Shown here in pieces: positions 12,144 to 24,998 of a stretch of 64,000 bases of DNA; the first letter of the stretch is position 1, and each line of letters begins with the position of its first letter. A program made the position numbers and the translations under genes. Source of the DNA: Eleusine coracana subsp. coracana (lineage: Eukaryota > Streptophyta > Magnoliopsida > Poales > Poaceae); NCBI GenBank assembly GCA_032690845.1, contig CM064432.1, forward strand, positions 61,874,071-61,938,070, given 5' to 3'. The notes under the pieces are model-generated. The model did not search any database. It saw only the letters and a list, made by a program, of their open reading frames with translations, and was not told the origin of the DNA.

Positions 12144-15100
12144 ATGGAGTACAGGGAAAAGCAGCCGGTTCCGGCGGCAGCCGTGGAGCTCGCCTGCGGT
12201 GAGGATCTATGGTGGTCGTCATCGGCGGACGTGGCCACCACCACGACGGCAGGGAGGAGGGAGCCGCCGCCGCTCACTCACGAGGACAACCGCGGTTTCC
12301 TCCAGATGCTCAGGGAGAAGAAGCAGAGGTACGATGATGCTACCTGCTGCTTGTAGATTCATTAACAGAATGAGACATGACATTTACATGAACTAATGGT
12401 GCATATCGATCCATGTGTGATGAACGACTCGTCGTCATCATGTCAGGCTGGGTGTGGAGGCAGCGAAGGTGGAGGTGGCGTTCGAGAGGCTCACCGTGGA
12501 GGCGGACGTGCGCGTCGGCCGCCGCGCCGTGCCGACGCTGCTCAACTGCGCCATCAACGCCGCCCAGGTAACTCTCGTGCTTCCACCAACAGAGCACACT
12601 ACTTCGTCCTCCGCCGCTGCTAACGGCTTTGCAATTCGTTGTCTCTCTTTGTTCCTCGATCGCCGCTTGAGTGTGTGCATTTCTTTGGGAGGTGGTTTGG
12701 TGAGGCACGCGCGTCGACTCCATGCATAGATCAGTTGAGGTCCGTGTGGGTTACGTTCCGGGCGATCGATGCTATGTACAAAGCCTGAGAGGGCCTCAAA
12801 CGGATTAAGTTGTCTAGATTATGCTAAACGCGTGCCTCCTTTAGATTAATTGCTCTTTCATGGAGAAAATTCTTTTTTTTTTTACGGTTGCATGCATGGA
12901 GAAAATTCAAGCTCATAGTTAGATTTGTATATGTATTGTCAAGCAGAAAATGATTTACCTCTCCTGCATGTACGTACACTAAGCAGCAAAATAATTAAGA
13001 GATCAGTTCTTTTTCTTTTTTGTGAGGAGAAATCAGTTCATTTGTGTACATACCTACTGGCTACAGCCTACTGAGATATCAGTAGACAGTAGTTGATGCC
13101 TGACTACGCATCACTACACAGTATTTAAAAAATCAAGCACTTGAACAGAATGGGTATATCCATACTTAGACAGGACCATAGTCCATATCTCCCCCCCCCC
13201 CCCCCCCCCCCCCCATTTAAATAGGACATGGCCTCCTCTACCTAACTTGTGACAGATTCATACGTAGCCTTAGTTCTTCGATGAAAGCAATATCTTGTAC
13301 GCTAATTAGGAGCCAGGTAGGTTAACCTTCACATACACCCAATCGTCAAGACTACAGTGTACATGACACATCAACTTAAATTATAAGCTGGTCCTGTCCC
13401 ATCTGACCATATCTCCAGTCTATCCTGATCATCGGATGGTGATCGATGCCACAATGGTGACGCTACCTTCTTCAATGCGTGCTTGTCCTATGATGGCCTT
13501 TGTTCGTTTCCCCTGTGAAGAAAAATATCAGAACACGTCTCTCACATGCCCCATGATAATGGCCCCTCCAAAAATATCAGCCATGATTGATATGATTCTG
13601 TAGCATAATAACAAGTGCACAGAAAGATCATCAGCATTTTCGCCTCATCTAGAACCTTTTGGTATAAACTTGAAACCTAAAGGCTTTCCTGAATTTTTGT
13701 ATCAGTTTTGATTGAAAAGATGCAGAAAATCCTGGAAAAGAACATGTTGTTCTTTTGTTATGCAGGCCGTATTAAATAAACATAATTCTAAATGAATAAT
13801 TTATTCTGCTATGCAGGAGTTAGCAACATCTTCACACCTTTGCACGACAAGGAAAAGACCCATTAAAATCATAAATGATGTAAGCGGCAGCATTCGACCA
13901 TCAAGGTAAATAAACGTCTCCATATCTGTCATTAACTGCTGCATACAGAAATAGATACTGCTCTATCTTATAATTAAGGGCTTTATATAAAATATACTCC
14001 CTCCATTCTGATTTTGTTGTCATTGGTTAGTTCATAATTGAGCCAACCAGCGACAACAAAAAAAAGAACAGAGAAGTTACTAAGATACACCAGTATAGCT
14101 TGTTATAGTTTTTTAAGTGAATTAAATATTATTCTGAGCTGTTGTATATTCTATCCTATCTGTCAGGATGACACTTCTACTGGGGGCACCCGGTTCAGGG
14201 AAAACAACTTTTTTAAAAGCATTGGCAGGAAAGTTGGATTCTTCATTGAAGGTAGACTGAGTTACCTACATGCTGCCAGCAGTGCTATATCTGTCAACAA
14301 GAAACCAAAAAATAAAACCATTGTTCAGTATTGACTAACAAAAACACTTCTTCACGGTGATTCTTAATAGATCAAAGGAAAGGTCATGTACAACGGACAA
14401 GCAATGACTTCTTCAACACCTCATTACCTGCGTGCTTATGTTAGCCAGTATGATCTTCACCATCCGGAGATGACAGTACGGGAGACAATTGACTTCTCTT
14501 CCAAGATGCTGGGAACCAGTAACCAACTTGGTAAGACGTCGCCTTGTGTAGAGTGATCTGTTTATTTTGAATTATTGGATTGTGTTGCAACTAAAACAAT
14601 GTAGACACTGTAAGATCTGTAGAATATTCAATGAACATCAATTTTTCCATGCATATAGATACTGACATAAGGTGCATGTTTACTTGTAATGATTCAGAGA
14701 TGCTAGGAGAAGCAATAAGAAGAAAGAAAGGTGCCATCAATAAAGTGGACCAAGATCTTGATTCATTCATTAAGGTCAGTTCATTTTGTTATCCTTCATT
14801 TCAGCTGAATTGGAATGTAATTTGGTTTAATTACTCAAAAACTATCCTCTGCAGGCCACAACCTTTGGAGAAGGAAATAACCTTACAACAAACTACATTA
14901 TCAAGGTAAATTCGTTAATTGTCAAGTTTTTATATGTCTGGTAAGCATATAATACTAAAAGTTAATTATATGCAGATACTTGGCTTGTCTGAGTGCGCTG
15001 ATACCCTAGTAGGAGATGAGCTAAGAAGAGGAATATCAGGAGGACAAAAGAAAAGAGCCACAATCGGTAAGCATCTCATCTATATATGCTGCCTACGGTG

Positions 15101-18100
15101 CTCTTTCCAATTACAACTTAAGGTGAAAAAACATATTTCCTCCATAGTCCATACTTTTTTTTGTTGGTGTCAGGACACAGTATTTAGTGCAAATCTGCAC
15201 TGATTGGGATGTCCTAACGTCAACAACAAGAAAACGGAGGTAGTATATAGCTATCTTGTATAGCTGCCAAGCCACACATGCTTTGATCTGAAAGAAAGCC
15301 ACAGTAACTGAAATTATAGCAGCCTAAGAATTTCCTTTAGAAAAAGGTTCTTTAACATGATGGGACTTCCATGATAATATAAAACGCCCGCTGAGAAAAG
15401 AATTCTATAACTTTTACCATGATAGATGCAAACAACTAGAAGAAATAAGAACGGGTAACAGGAGATACTTAACTTGGACCCAGCAGTATCTGAAGGAATG
15501 TTTGAGATTGGAACCAAGTAGTTCATATATGCAAAATTCAGCAGGATTGTTACAATAGAACTAGTTTAGGCATTATTTCAATCTGTCAGAATCATCTCTC
15601 CATTTTGCTGTCCATTTGCTGTATAAAGTGCCAAACGGAAACTGTGTTAATATGCTTGATTTCTCTCTTGACAACGAGGAATATCCTTTTAGGGCTGGCT
15701 ATACAGTGGGGGAGACGCAAACTAAAGAAATTTTATTAATATATAACAAAATAGCACAACAGTATAAGAAGGGACTAAGCCCAAACAAAACTTCTAAGAG
15801 ATTTACAAGCAGAAAGGGGAGAGGAAGGGAGGACAAAGAAAGAGAACTAATCCAAGCAAGAAATTTGGATCCAGAGTTTCCTTTGAATGTCTGGGTTTGA
15901 AGCAGTCCAACCCCTTCCTTTAGAGTAAACTAAAAAGGGGGCTCTAGTCAGTAAAACTAGAAAAGTGGAATCTTGTTAGCGCCACATGTTCAGATCCAAG
16001 AGTAACTAGCATGATGACAAAATAATTGCTTTCAATGAAACCATATGTGAATAAGATATATCTTATTTGTGAATTCAATGAGGTTGTAGGACTAAAATAA
16101 ATTTCTCAATGCAGGTGAGATGCTAGTTGGTCTAGCAAGATGTTTCTTCATGGATGATATATCAACAGGTCTAGATAGCTCCACCACATTTGAGATCATG
16201 AAGTTTCTCCAACAGATGGCACATTTGATGGATCTCACAATGGTTATTTCTTTGCTGCAACCACCTCCCGAGACATTGGAATTATTTGACGATATTATAC
16301 TTTTATGTGAGGGGGAAATTGTTTACCATGGTCCTCGAGAAAATGCTACAGGCTTCTTTGAAACTATGGGATTCAAATGCCCGAGCAGGAAGAATGTTGC
16401 TGATTTCCTTCAAGAGGTACTCAATTATTAACTGCACCGATTGGGAACAACTAAAATATATCAGTAATGCTAAGAGCTAAACATGGATTATATACTTGTT
16501 AAATTACTGTACAGAATTGTTGGAAGAGACCTCTCCCTTTCAACCACTTTTTTTCTTGCTAAATTACTCTACAGAATAATTTTGACACAACAGACACAGT
16601 AATCAGACAAATCTGGCAGGCACTGGATCAATGCATTAGTACAAAAACAGTATTCAGCATATTTGTATTTTCTTTGTAATATAATGTAACAGCTTTTCCC
16701 TGATTGACCATTGACTAGGTAACCTCGAAGATGGACCAGAAGCAATATTGGGCTGGTGATGAAAATAAGTACCAGTACCATTCAATTGAAAAATTCTCAG
16801 AATCCTTCCGTACCTCCTATCTCCCTCAACTTGTTGGAGATAAACTCTGCAGTCCAAGCGATACTGGAAAGAACAAGGAGGTAAAAGTGAATGCAAGTCG
16901 CAGGATCTCCAGATGGAATATTTTCAAGGCATGCTTCTCAAGGGAAGTACTGCTTCTAAAAAGAAATTCTCCAGTGCATATATTCAAGACCATACAGATA
17001 ACTGTTATGGCCTTTGTGATCTCCACACTCTTCCTGAGAACAAATATGAGTCATAATTCTGTACTTGACGCCAATAAGTACATGGGAGCACTCTTTATGG
17101 CTGTTGTCATAGTAAATTTCAATGGCATGACCGAAATTGCGATGACAATAAAACGGCTTCCCACTTTTTACAAGCAAAGAGAGTTACTAGGATTGCCAGG
17201 ATGGGCACTCATTTCTTCAATTTTTCTTATTAGTATCCCAATTTCACTTGTCGAGACAGGCCTTTGGACTGGCTTAACGTATTATGTGATTGGTTTCGCA
17301 CCTTCCTTTATCAGGTAGTCACCTCTTGTCAGTTATATACCTTGAGTGAGCAGTACATCAATAGAATGAAGTAACAAAAGTTTCCCTTGCGTATGGCAGG
17401 TTCATCCAGCACTTTCTGGTACTTTTTGCCATGCATCAAATGTCAATGGGCCTGTATCGTTTCTTAGCAGCCATAGGAAGGACACAAGTGATGGCTAACA
17501 TGCTAGGGACTGCAGCTCTTATAGCAATCTACATACTTGGTGGCTTCATCATAACGAAAGGTTAGATGATTTAGCTCAAGATACACCAAGAAGTATGAGC
17601 ACACGACATGCTCAGAAACATAGGGGACGTTTTGTTAAGGGCTTCGTACAACTAAGTTACTAATTCTGTACATTGAAACAGATGATCTCCAACCATGGTT
17701 ACGCTGGGGATACTGGACGTCGCCATTCACATACGCACAGAACGCAATATCCCTGAACGAATTTCTTGATAATAGATGGGCAACGGTAAGCACTTATTTT
17801 TAACACTTGGAATCGCTAACTATATGCCACTGTATCCTTCTCAAAACGCGCCAAGATTCTTGATCAAAGGTTATACAACATAATTGACGATGATATTGAA
17901 TGCTAATAGGAATTTCACTACAACAATGCTAACACCGTTGGTGAGGCTATACTCAAGATCAGGGGTCAGCTCACGCAGTGGCACTGGTACTGGATTTGTG
18001 TCAGCATTTTATTTGGATATTCGGTGGCCTTCAATATCTTGAGCATATTTGCATTGGAGTTCATGAACTGTAAGTGCCAGTGTATCTCACAAATGTTGAC

Positions 18101-21100
18101 TAAACATGAGAAAATATAATTAAATTTATTGTTTACTATTTATAGCTCCACACAAGCATCAAGTTAACATTAAGGCAGCAAAGGGGAATCTAGAGTATAG
18201 CTGCCAGATGGTTGGAAATGGCAGCGCGTCAACTGATCAAGCTATCCTACCATTTCGTCCCCTCTCCCTTGTCTTTGATCATATCAATTATTTCGTTGAC
18301 ATGCCTAAGGTAATCCCTTCATTTAAAAACTTATCAAATAGCTGCATCAATTTTGGTCACCTGTTGACTAAAAGAATACACATTCCAGGAGATGACAAAA
18401 AATGGAGTGACAGAGAAAAAGCTTCAGCTGCTACAAGATGTGAGTGGTGCTTTCAGGCCAGGGGTGTTAACAGCTCTGATGGGAATAACTGGTGCTGGCA
18501 AGACAACATTGCTCGACGTATTGGCTGGACGAAAAACTGGGGGCTATACTGAAGGGACCGTTAAGATAGCAGGCTACCCTAAGAAGCAGGAGACTTTCTC
18601 AAGGATCTCAGGTTACTGCGAACAGAGTGACATTCACTCCCCTAACCTTACTGTTTATGAGTCGCTGAAGTTTTCTGCTTGGCTTCGTCTGCCTTCAAAT
18701 GTTAAACCTCATCAAAGAGATGTATGTTCCTCAACCTTGCCCTGGCTTTATTGTTAGTGGAAGCTGGTACCTAACACAGGATTTTCTCTTCAAATGTATT
18801 TCAGATGTTTATCGAAGAAGTCATGAGCTTAGTTGAGCTCACTGACTTGAGGAATGCCATGGTGGGCATTCCAGGGGCAACTGGCCTGTCAGCCGAGCAG
18901 CGGAAAAGACTAACGATAGCAGTGGAGCTAGTGGCCAGCCCCTCCATTATATTTATGGATGAACCAACTACTGGCCTAGATGCTCGTGCTGCAGCCATTG
19001 TCATGAGAACTGTTCGAAATACAGTAGATACTGGACGAACTGTTGTTTGCACAATTCATCAGCCAAGCATCGAAATATTTGAATCTTTTGATGAGGTATG
19101 GACGAGTTTAATTTAAATGATATAAATAGGTAAAGAATTATATAACTACGAAAAGCAATGAAGAAACTTGATAGTTCAGTGCTCAAGTGGTGCCAAGGTG
19201 AAAAGGTATAAATTATACAACAGAAATTAGCATGCTTCCTGTTAACCAAGCCGCAAGAGAATAGGTCATCAAAGAGTAGTATGCATACAGCTTTTAAACA
19301 GTCTTGTACGACCATACTAGAAAAAGATAAGGAGCTGTTACATGAAAAATAGCCTTTATATGTTTGGTATTACAAATTACACTTCTGAGTTTCAATTCAA
19401 CTTGGCCAATGGCAGCTTTTGCTTATGAAAAGAGGAGGCCAGCTCATCTACAGTGGTTCACTAGGTCCACTGTCTAGCAGCATGATAAAGTATTTCGAGG
19501 TAAGCTTGCCGGATATACATGTCTATTCTTGATTAGAAGCAGAGAGAAGAAAATGTCAACATTTACTTTGTCACAGGCTATACCTGGTGTTCCTAGAATA
19601 AACAAGGGCCAAAACCCAGCAGCATGGATGTTAGACATCAGTTCACATACAACAGAATATGAGATTGGTATCAACTATGCAGAAGTTTATCGTAACTCCT
19701 CCCTATACAGGTACACCCCACATATAGTATGTTATTACAAAGCAATAAAATTAGGAGGTGAAAACAATAAGGTGAAACTGAATCCAATGGATTTTTTTGT
19801 GGTCTCGACAGGGAAAACAAGCTTCTAATTGATGAGCTAGAGAAACCAGAACCAAACACAGAGGATCTACATTTTCCTCCCGGCTATTGGCAAACATTTC
19901 CAACGCAATGTGCGGCTTGCCTGTGGAAGCAAAGCTGTGCATATTGGAAAAATTCAGAACACAATGTTGTTCGGTTTGTTAACACATTTGCCATATCAAT
20001 CATGTTTGGAATTGTATTCTGGAAAATCGGCTCAACCATGTAAGTGGGGTTCAGATATCTATAGATTTCCTTACTTGATCATTTTTTTTTTAGGAAACAA
20101 CATTTCTCATGACCAAATAAGATCTAACTTGGATTTTGTGTGCAACAGCAAGGATGCGCAAGATGTATTCAATGTACTAGGAGTTGTATACGGATCAGCC
20201 CTGTTCCTGGGTTTCATGAATTGCAGCATCCTACAACCGGTGGTGGCAATGGAGAGAGTTGTGCTGTATCGAGAAAAGGCGGCAGGCATGTACTCTACCA
20301 TGGCCTATGCTATCGCTCAGGTACCAAACATACTTCACCGATATTCATTGAGTACATCAGCATTGGCATGGATTCATAGGAGTTTCTGTGTTGCAGGTGT
20401 CGATCGAGTTACCTTACATGTTCGTCCAGGTGCTGATGTTCTCTGCGATCGTGTACCCAATGATCGGGTTCCAGCTGACGGCGGCCAAGTTCTTCTGGTT
20501 CGTGATGTACATGGTGATGGGCTTCATGTACTACACGCTGCTAGGGATGATGACAGTGGCCCTGACGCCCAACATCGAGATCGCCATGGGGCTGTCCTTC
20601 CTCATCTTCATCTTCTGGAACGTCTTCTCCGGCTTCATCCTCGCGAGAGAGGTATGCATTGCCACTGACTGCTGCTAGTTGCCCTGACCCTAAATCGACG
20701 ATTCTCTGCCATTATGCAGAGAAGAAATCGATCAAAATTAATAGTTGATTTCATTAGTAAAACCAGTAGAAGAAAAAAAAAATCCCCAAACCAAACCCTT
20801 GACTAGTAGTAGCAGTACCTGACTCCAGTTGTGGAAATGGATGCAGATGATCCCCGTGTGGTGGCGGTGGGTATACTGGGCTGACCCGGCGGCGTGGACG
20901 GTGTACGGGCTGATGTTCTCGCAGCTGGGCGACCGGACGGAGCTGATCCGGGTGCCGGGGCTCGGGGAGCAGACGGTGCGCGAGTTCCTGGAGGCCTACC
21001 TGGGCCTGCAGGACCGCTACTTCGAGCTCGTCACCTGCCTCCACCTCGCCGTCATCGCGCTCTTCGCCTTCCTCTTCTTCCTCGCCATCAAGCACCTCAA

Positions 21101-21116
21101 GTTCCAGCGCCGGTAG
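12144..21116 (+). CDS. Full-size ABCG (PDR-type) ABC transporter
   Basis: ATP-driven exporter of the pleiotropic drug resistance class, expected in the plasma membrane with layout NBD1-TMD1-NBD2-TMD2. Twenty-two exons join in frame: 12144-12328, 12447-12567, 13817-13905, 14167-14251, 14371-14530, 14698-14774, 14855-14905, 14976-15066, 16115-16416, 16719-17314, 17400-17560, 17682-17785, 17910-18069, 18146-18309, 18389-18721, 18805-19095, 19416-19499, 19577-19710, 19812-20039, 20149-20320, 20397-20651 and 20847-21116. The product is about 1370 residues. NBD1 shows Walker [10 protein letters not shown], signature ISGGQKKR and Walker B FFMDDIS. NBD2 shows [17 protein letters not shown] and [12 protein letters not shown]. 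Each half has the hydrophobic helices and FYKQR or [10 protein letters not shown] motifs of the family. The usual PDR N-terminal block (LRWAALEKLPT) is absent. The last two exons are much richer in GC than the rest. The substrate cannot be told from sequence. Confidence 0.92.
13191..13214. repeat. Poly-C run of 24 bases in ABCG intron 2
   Basis: An uninterrupted run of 24 C lies within the 1.25 kb second intron. Such runs are rare, mutable and hard to sequence, so its length should be treated as uncertain. Confidence 0.9.
13997..14077. mobile_element. Stowaway-like MITE in ABCG intron 3
   Basis: It begins CTCCCTCCATTCTG after a TA, and its right part (GACAAC, A-run, AGAACAGAG, then TA) is the near-complement. 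The whole 80 bases fold into one hairpin: GTTGTCATTGGTTAGTTC pairs with GAGCCAACCAGCGACAAC. TA target sites and CTCCCTCC ends mark the Tc1/mariner-type Stowaway family. Confidence 0.6.
15136..15243. mobile_element. Stowaway-like MITE in ABCG intron 8
   Basis: The left end TTTCCTCCATAGTCC and the right end AAAACGGAGGTAG are inverted, with TA on both sides (15134-15135 and 15244-15245). The centre is a palindrome (AGTGCAAATCTGCACT). This long intron (15067-16114) also holds an AT-rich stretch near 15720-15800 that resembles a reversed retroelement tail. Confidence 0.6.
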
Positions 21117-23945
21117 GGGCGGCGGCCGAATTGCCGCGTGCGCGTGGGACCGGTTGCAAAATAAGATTCGACTCTTCTAACAACAAATTGTAGAAAAATG
21201 ATGGGAAGTCTCAAGTACTGTCCCTCCCCTGTTGTTGCAAAAGTGTGCATAGGTCTTGCAGTACAGAGCATAGTATTGGATTAGCCGTGTTTATTTGAAT
21301 GGAAATTCAAAGCGCAAATTTCCAAGTTGGAAAATGCCTTTGCGTCCAGCTGAGCTGAATAGAGTCTCGGCAGAATGTGTGTGATTGTTTTCAGTTTCGA
21401 ATCTCCAGAGGGAATAGCAGTTAACCACACCCTTTGGACAATACCTGAATTTGCATCCAATTGAACAGTTGTATGCTAGTAAGTAGTAACTTTTTTGACT
21501 TCGGACTGAAGTTTCCAAAGCTGTATTTTGAGGATTCAGACATTTTTGTGATCTATGAGAGTCCAGTGGCGAAGGGCAGAAGTTTTGTCTACATACCTAG
21601 GCTTCTGGAGAACGGCCGAACGGGAAGATGACGTCCCGGATTTTGTGCGGCAGACAGGCTGGGCTTTACTGGGCCTACGGCTCGCCGCCGTTCCCAGCCG
21701 TCGGTGAGTCCTTGGCGGTTCTACACGGCTGCCATCGACGCGTGCCTTTCTTCCATTCCATTCCATGCCTGATTTGAGGCATGAGCGTGCAGCGGTGCAG
21801 ATCAGCATATCACGTCCTCAACATGGCAGGATTCGCACAGTGACATATTTAGACAGACGGCACCCCATCATCACGCTGACAATTGTAGGAGCCAACCTCG
21901 TTTGCTTTCTCTGGGCATGGGCAGCTCGCGAGCGGTTTATTATTCACCATAGAACCTGGCCATACCAAACGCACGTACCAAATGTTCTTTCAGACTTTCA
22001 GGTCCGTGGGAAAGGTGCTGATTGCGGTACGATTCTGGTTTCAGTACAGAAAAAAAAAGGATAAAAAACTAGTCCGTATCGTAGACGTACATACAATCTG
22101 TAAAACCATCATCATCATCAGGAGCACAACAGCGCCCGTATTGACCGTACGTGTCGAGTCCGTCCCCATCACGAGTTCATCATGACCAACCGACCAATGC
22201 CAATTCAGCAGCTCGCAAACCGCACGGCGCAGAAATGATTCGCACCCCGAGCCCAAACCGTGAGAAAGAGAGAGAGCTCAAGCGCCGCTCACTGCTGCAG
22301 AAAGCGGCTCGCCGTTTCGTTCCGCATGCGGCGCACGGCTCGCAAAAACAAATCGAAAAAGGAGGCGACACGACGAGATGGGAGGAAGCATCCTCCTCTT
22401 CCTCTTGAGACTTGAGAGATGATGGCGCACGAGCAGGTCCGATTGGACGGGCCGCTTTGCTCAAAGCGGCTCGACCACTCTCCTCACCGCCACTAGTGCC
22501 AAGCTCGTGGCTGAGCGCACAAAAAGACGTTCCTTTTTCTTTCTTTTTTTTTTTTTGTAGCACGAGGAGTATGTATGTAGCCTTTGAGCTCAAAGTGCAC
22601 CCGCAAGTAACAGCCAACAGCAAAAGCCATCTAGTTTCAACAGTAACCACTGTTTATGGTTGTATCTTGTCAGTTAAGCTTACTACTCTAAGACGAAGCC
22701 ACGGGTAGTTACAGTGATACCTATATTTTTTTTTTTTTGAGAAAGAACAGTACTCGCAGTACAATTTACAGTGATCCAGCTTTTTAAACAACCCCTTCTC
22801 GGTGTTCTTTTTTGCTTCCCAGGAGCAGCCGGCATGTCGGCTGCTACCCGTGGTGTACTTGTGCGAGCCAGATGCCGACGCCTTTTCTTTGACCAGTAAC
22901 CGCAGCCCGGTCTGAAGTAACGGTAAGCAGTGTTATTAAAAGTGTAGTTAACCTGCAACGGTAGTACGTGACACAGCGTACCCGTCGTAGTAACACGATC
23001 CGGGATCCAGCGTCGCGGATATTCGAGGGACCCGCCCGCCTCATCCACCATACCATACCGCGTCCCAGGTCCCACCTGGCGGAGAGAGAAAAAAAAAGAG
23101 AGGGGACGGCAAGGCAGGCACGCGGCCCCGCGCGGCGGAGCCACCAGTCACCCAACACGTGTCCAGGCTGGCGCCCACCGGCTGCGGTGCGGGACCCGAG
23201 ACCAACCGCCCGCGGGCCCCGCCACGCGGCGCCACCGATCACGTGACGCACGGGCGCGGCGGTGGCTGGTGTGGGTGTGTCCCCACCCGCAACTGGGCCC
23301 CGCCTCTCCTGTGGCTCTCTCGCACGGTCGCGCTTTGACCCACCACCACCCGCTTTGAGAGCCCGGGGCCGGGGCCCGCCGCCCCGCGAACCACCACCGG
23401 ACGCGGCCCCACCGCCGGAGAAGAAAAGCAGAGAAAGATAAACCGGACCCCACACCCACCTCCGGCCGTGTGCGTTAAATTTTGCCCCCACGTACGCACG
23501 TGCCTGCCGCTCCTCCAAAACCCCCATCCCGTTTGCTCCTCACTCATCATCAAAAGCAAATCAAAAAGGGCGCGGAAAACACACATAAATAATAGCAGAA
23601 GAGTAGATAATAAGAAGGTGAATGAAAAGGTCCTGGTTATTATTAACTTGATAAATCAGCTGATCATTTCAATTGGGGCGTGCGACTACTACCTGTCTCA
23701 GTTCAATCTTCTCTACGGCTAAATTAAAACAACACTGTGCCTGGCCTGGGTTACAGTACTGAGCTACAGTACTAAGCACCAACACAAGGTAATTACTAGT
23801 TCATGATAAGCAGGATTGCGAAAGGGGAAAAGATTAAAATTAGAGCGAAAGGAACCTAATCTTTGGCGGGGGGAGTTGGACTTTCTGGCGGGCTGGCGTA
23901 CGGTAGAGTAGTGCTAGTGCGCCGCAGCGTCGTGTGTTGTGGGTT
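21117..23945. other. Convergent intergenic region between ABCG and TCP genes
   Basis: This holds the 3' flanks of two convergent genes. The ABCG 3' UTR probably extends about 200 bases. On the TCP side the likely 3' UTR lies at about 23560-23945. The GC-rich block 22950-23470 has open frames on both strands (up to 227 codons) that resemble no protein family and are best explained by base composition. T-rich runs occur at 22544-22557 and 22727-22739. No RNA gene was recognised. Confidence 0.45.
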
Positions 23946-24998
23946 TTACTCCTCCGGGCTGGAGTCCGACGCCGGCTCCTCGTCGTCGTCGTCGTCCTCC
24001 TCCTCCGGGTGGTCCACGCCGCCGCCGCCGCCACGCTGCTGCCCGTGGGAGTGCTGCTGCTCCGAGTTGCTGTTGTGCGTGGACATGGCGGAGATTTGGT
24101 GCTGGTAGTCGGCGACGTTGAGCGAGGTCGGGAACACGGCGCCCGCGGGGATGGTCTGCGCGCCGGCGAGGTTGATGAGCTGCGGCGCAGACTGGATGGC
24201 CCAGAACTGCGCGGCGGGCTGGTTGCCCCCTCCCCCCGCGGCGCCGCCAGGCTGCGGGACCATCCACACCGCCGTGGCCTGCGGGATCATGCGGTTGCCG
24301 CCGCCGGCCCCGGGGTTGCCGGCCGGCACCGCGAACACCGGGACGAGCCCCTGCGGCGCCCCGGAGGCGATGGGGGCGAGGCCGCTGGGCACCGAGATAG
24401 CCGCGCCGCCGGTGCCCTGCAGCAGCGGGTCGGCGATGACGGGGTAGTAGGCCGTGGCGTGGGCCGCGGCGGCGAGCGGCGACGCGCCGGCCGTCCCCGC
24501 GCGGGTGGGCTGCAGCTTCCTGCGGCGCTTGTTGGCGGGGGACTCGTCGACCACGGCGAGGGAGGACGGGCTGGAGGAGGACGACGACTGCGTGGGGATG
24601 CGGAGGACGCCGTCCACGGTTGTGGCGATCGCGGGGACCGTCCCGGTGCCCGTGGCGGCGATGATGGCCGGCTCCGACTGCTGCAGCAGCCACCGGATGG
24701 TCTCGCCGTCGGACTTGTGCCCCAGCTCCCGCGTCAGCTGGAAGATCCTCGCCGCGCACGCCGCCGGCATCCGGATCCGACGCCCGCGGCCCTCCACCTT
24801 GGTGTGCCGGTCGCGGTTCCGCGGCGGCGGCTTGCGCACCATCGCCATCCCGCCGAAGAACTCCACCGGCTCCGGCTTCGGAACGATGAACCCGTGCATG
24901 GGGATGGCGCCCATCGCCACGCCTCCTCCCCCCGCCGCCACCGCCGCCGCGTGCTGCCGCGCGCCCTCATCCTCCGCCGACCTGTCCTGCGCCTCCAT
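23946..24998 (-). CDS. Class I (PCF-type) TCP transcription factor
   Basis: Nuclear regulator of growth and cell-cycle genes; class I TCPs bind GGNCCCAC and site II (TGGGCC) elements. It is an intronless frame of 350 residues. The TCP domain at about 60-115 has a basic stretch [19 protein letters not shown], then helices [22 protein letters not shown] and the class I extension [12 protein letters not shown]. The GRG-RRIRMP spacing, without the four-residue basic-region insert of class II, sets the class. The N-terminus holds [12 protein letters not shown]. The C-terminus is Gly/Ala/Pro/Gln-rich and ends in an acidic [16 protein letters not shown] tail that could act in activation. There is no miR319 site, as expected for class I. 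It converges with the ABCG gene. Confidence 0.94.
   Translation of the reverse strand: MEAQDRSAEDEGARQHAAAVAAGGGGVAMGAIPMHGFIVPKPEPVEFFGGMAMVRKPPPRNRDRHTKVEGRGRRIRMPAACAARIFQLTRELGHKSDGETIRWLLQQSEPAIIAATGTGTVPAIATTVDGVLRIPTQSSSSSSPSSLAVVDESPANKRRRKLQPTRAGTAGASPLAAAAHATAYYPVIADPLLQGTGGAAISVPSGLAPIASGAPQGLVPVFAVPAGNPGAGGGNRMIPQATAVWMVPQPGGAAGGGGNQPAAQFWAIQSAPQLINLAGAQTIPAGAVFPTSLNVADYQHQISAMSTHNSNSEQQHSHGQQRGGGGGVDHPEEEDDDDDEEPASDSSPEE

Noticed and set aside
22844..23527. 227-codon minus-strand frame in the ABCG-TCP spacer
   Set aside because: GC-rich, Gly/Arg-rich, overlapped by equally long frames on both strands; no recognisable domain.
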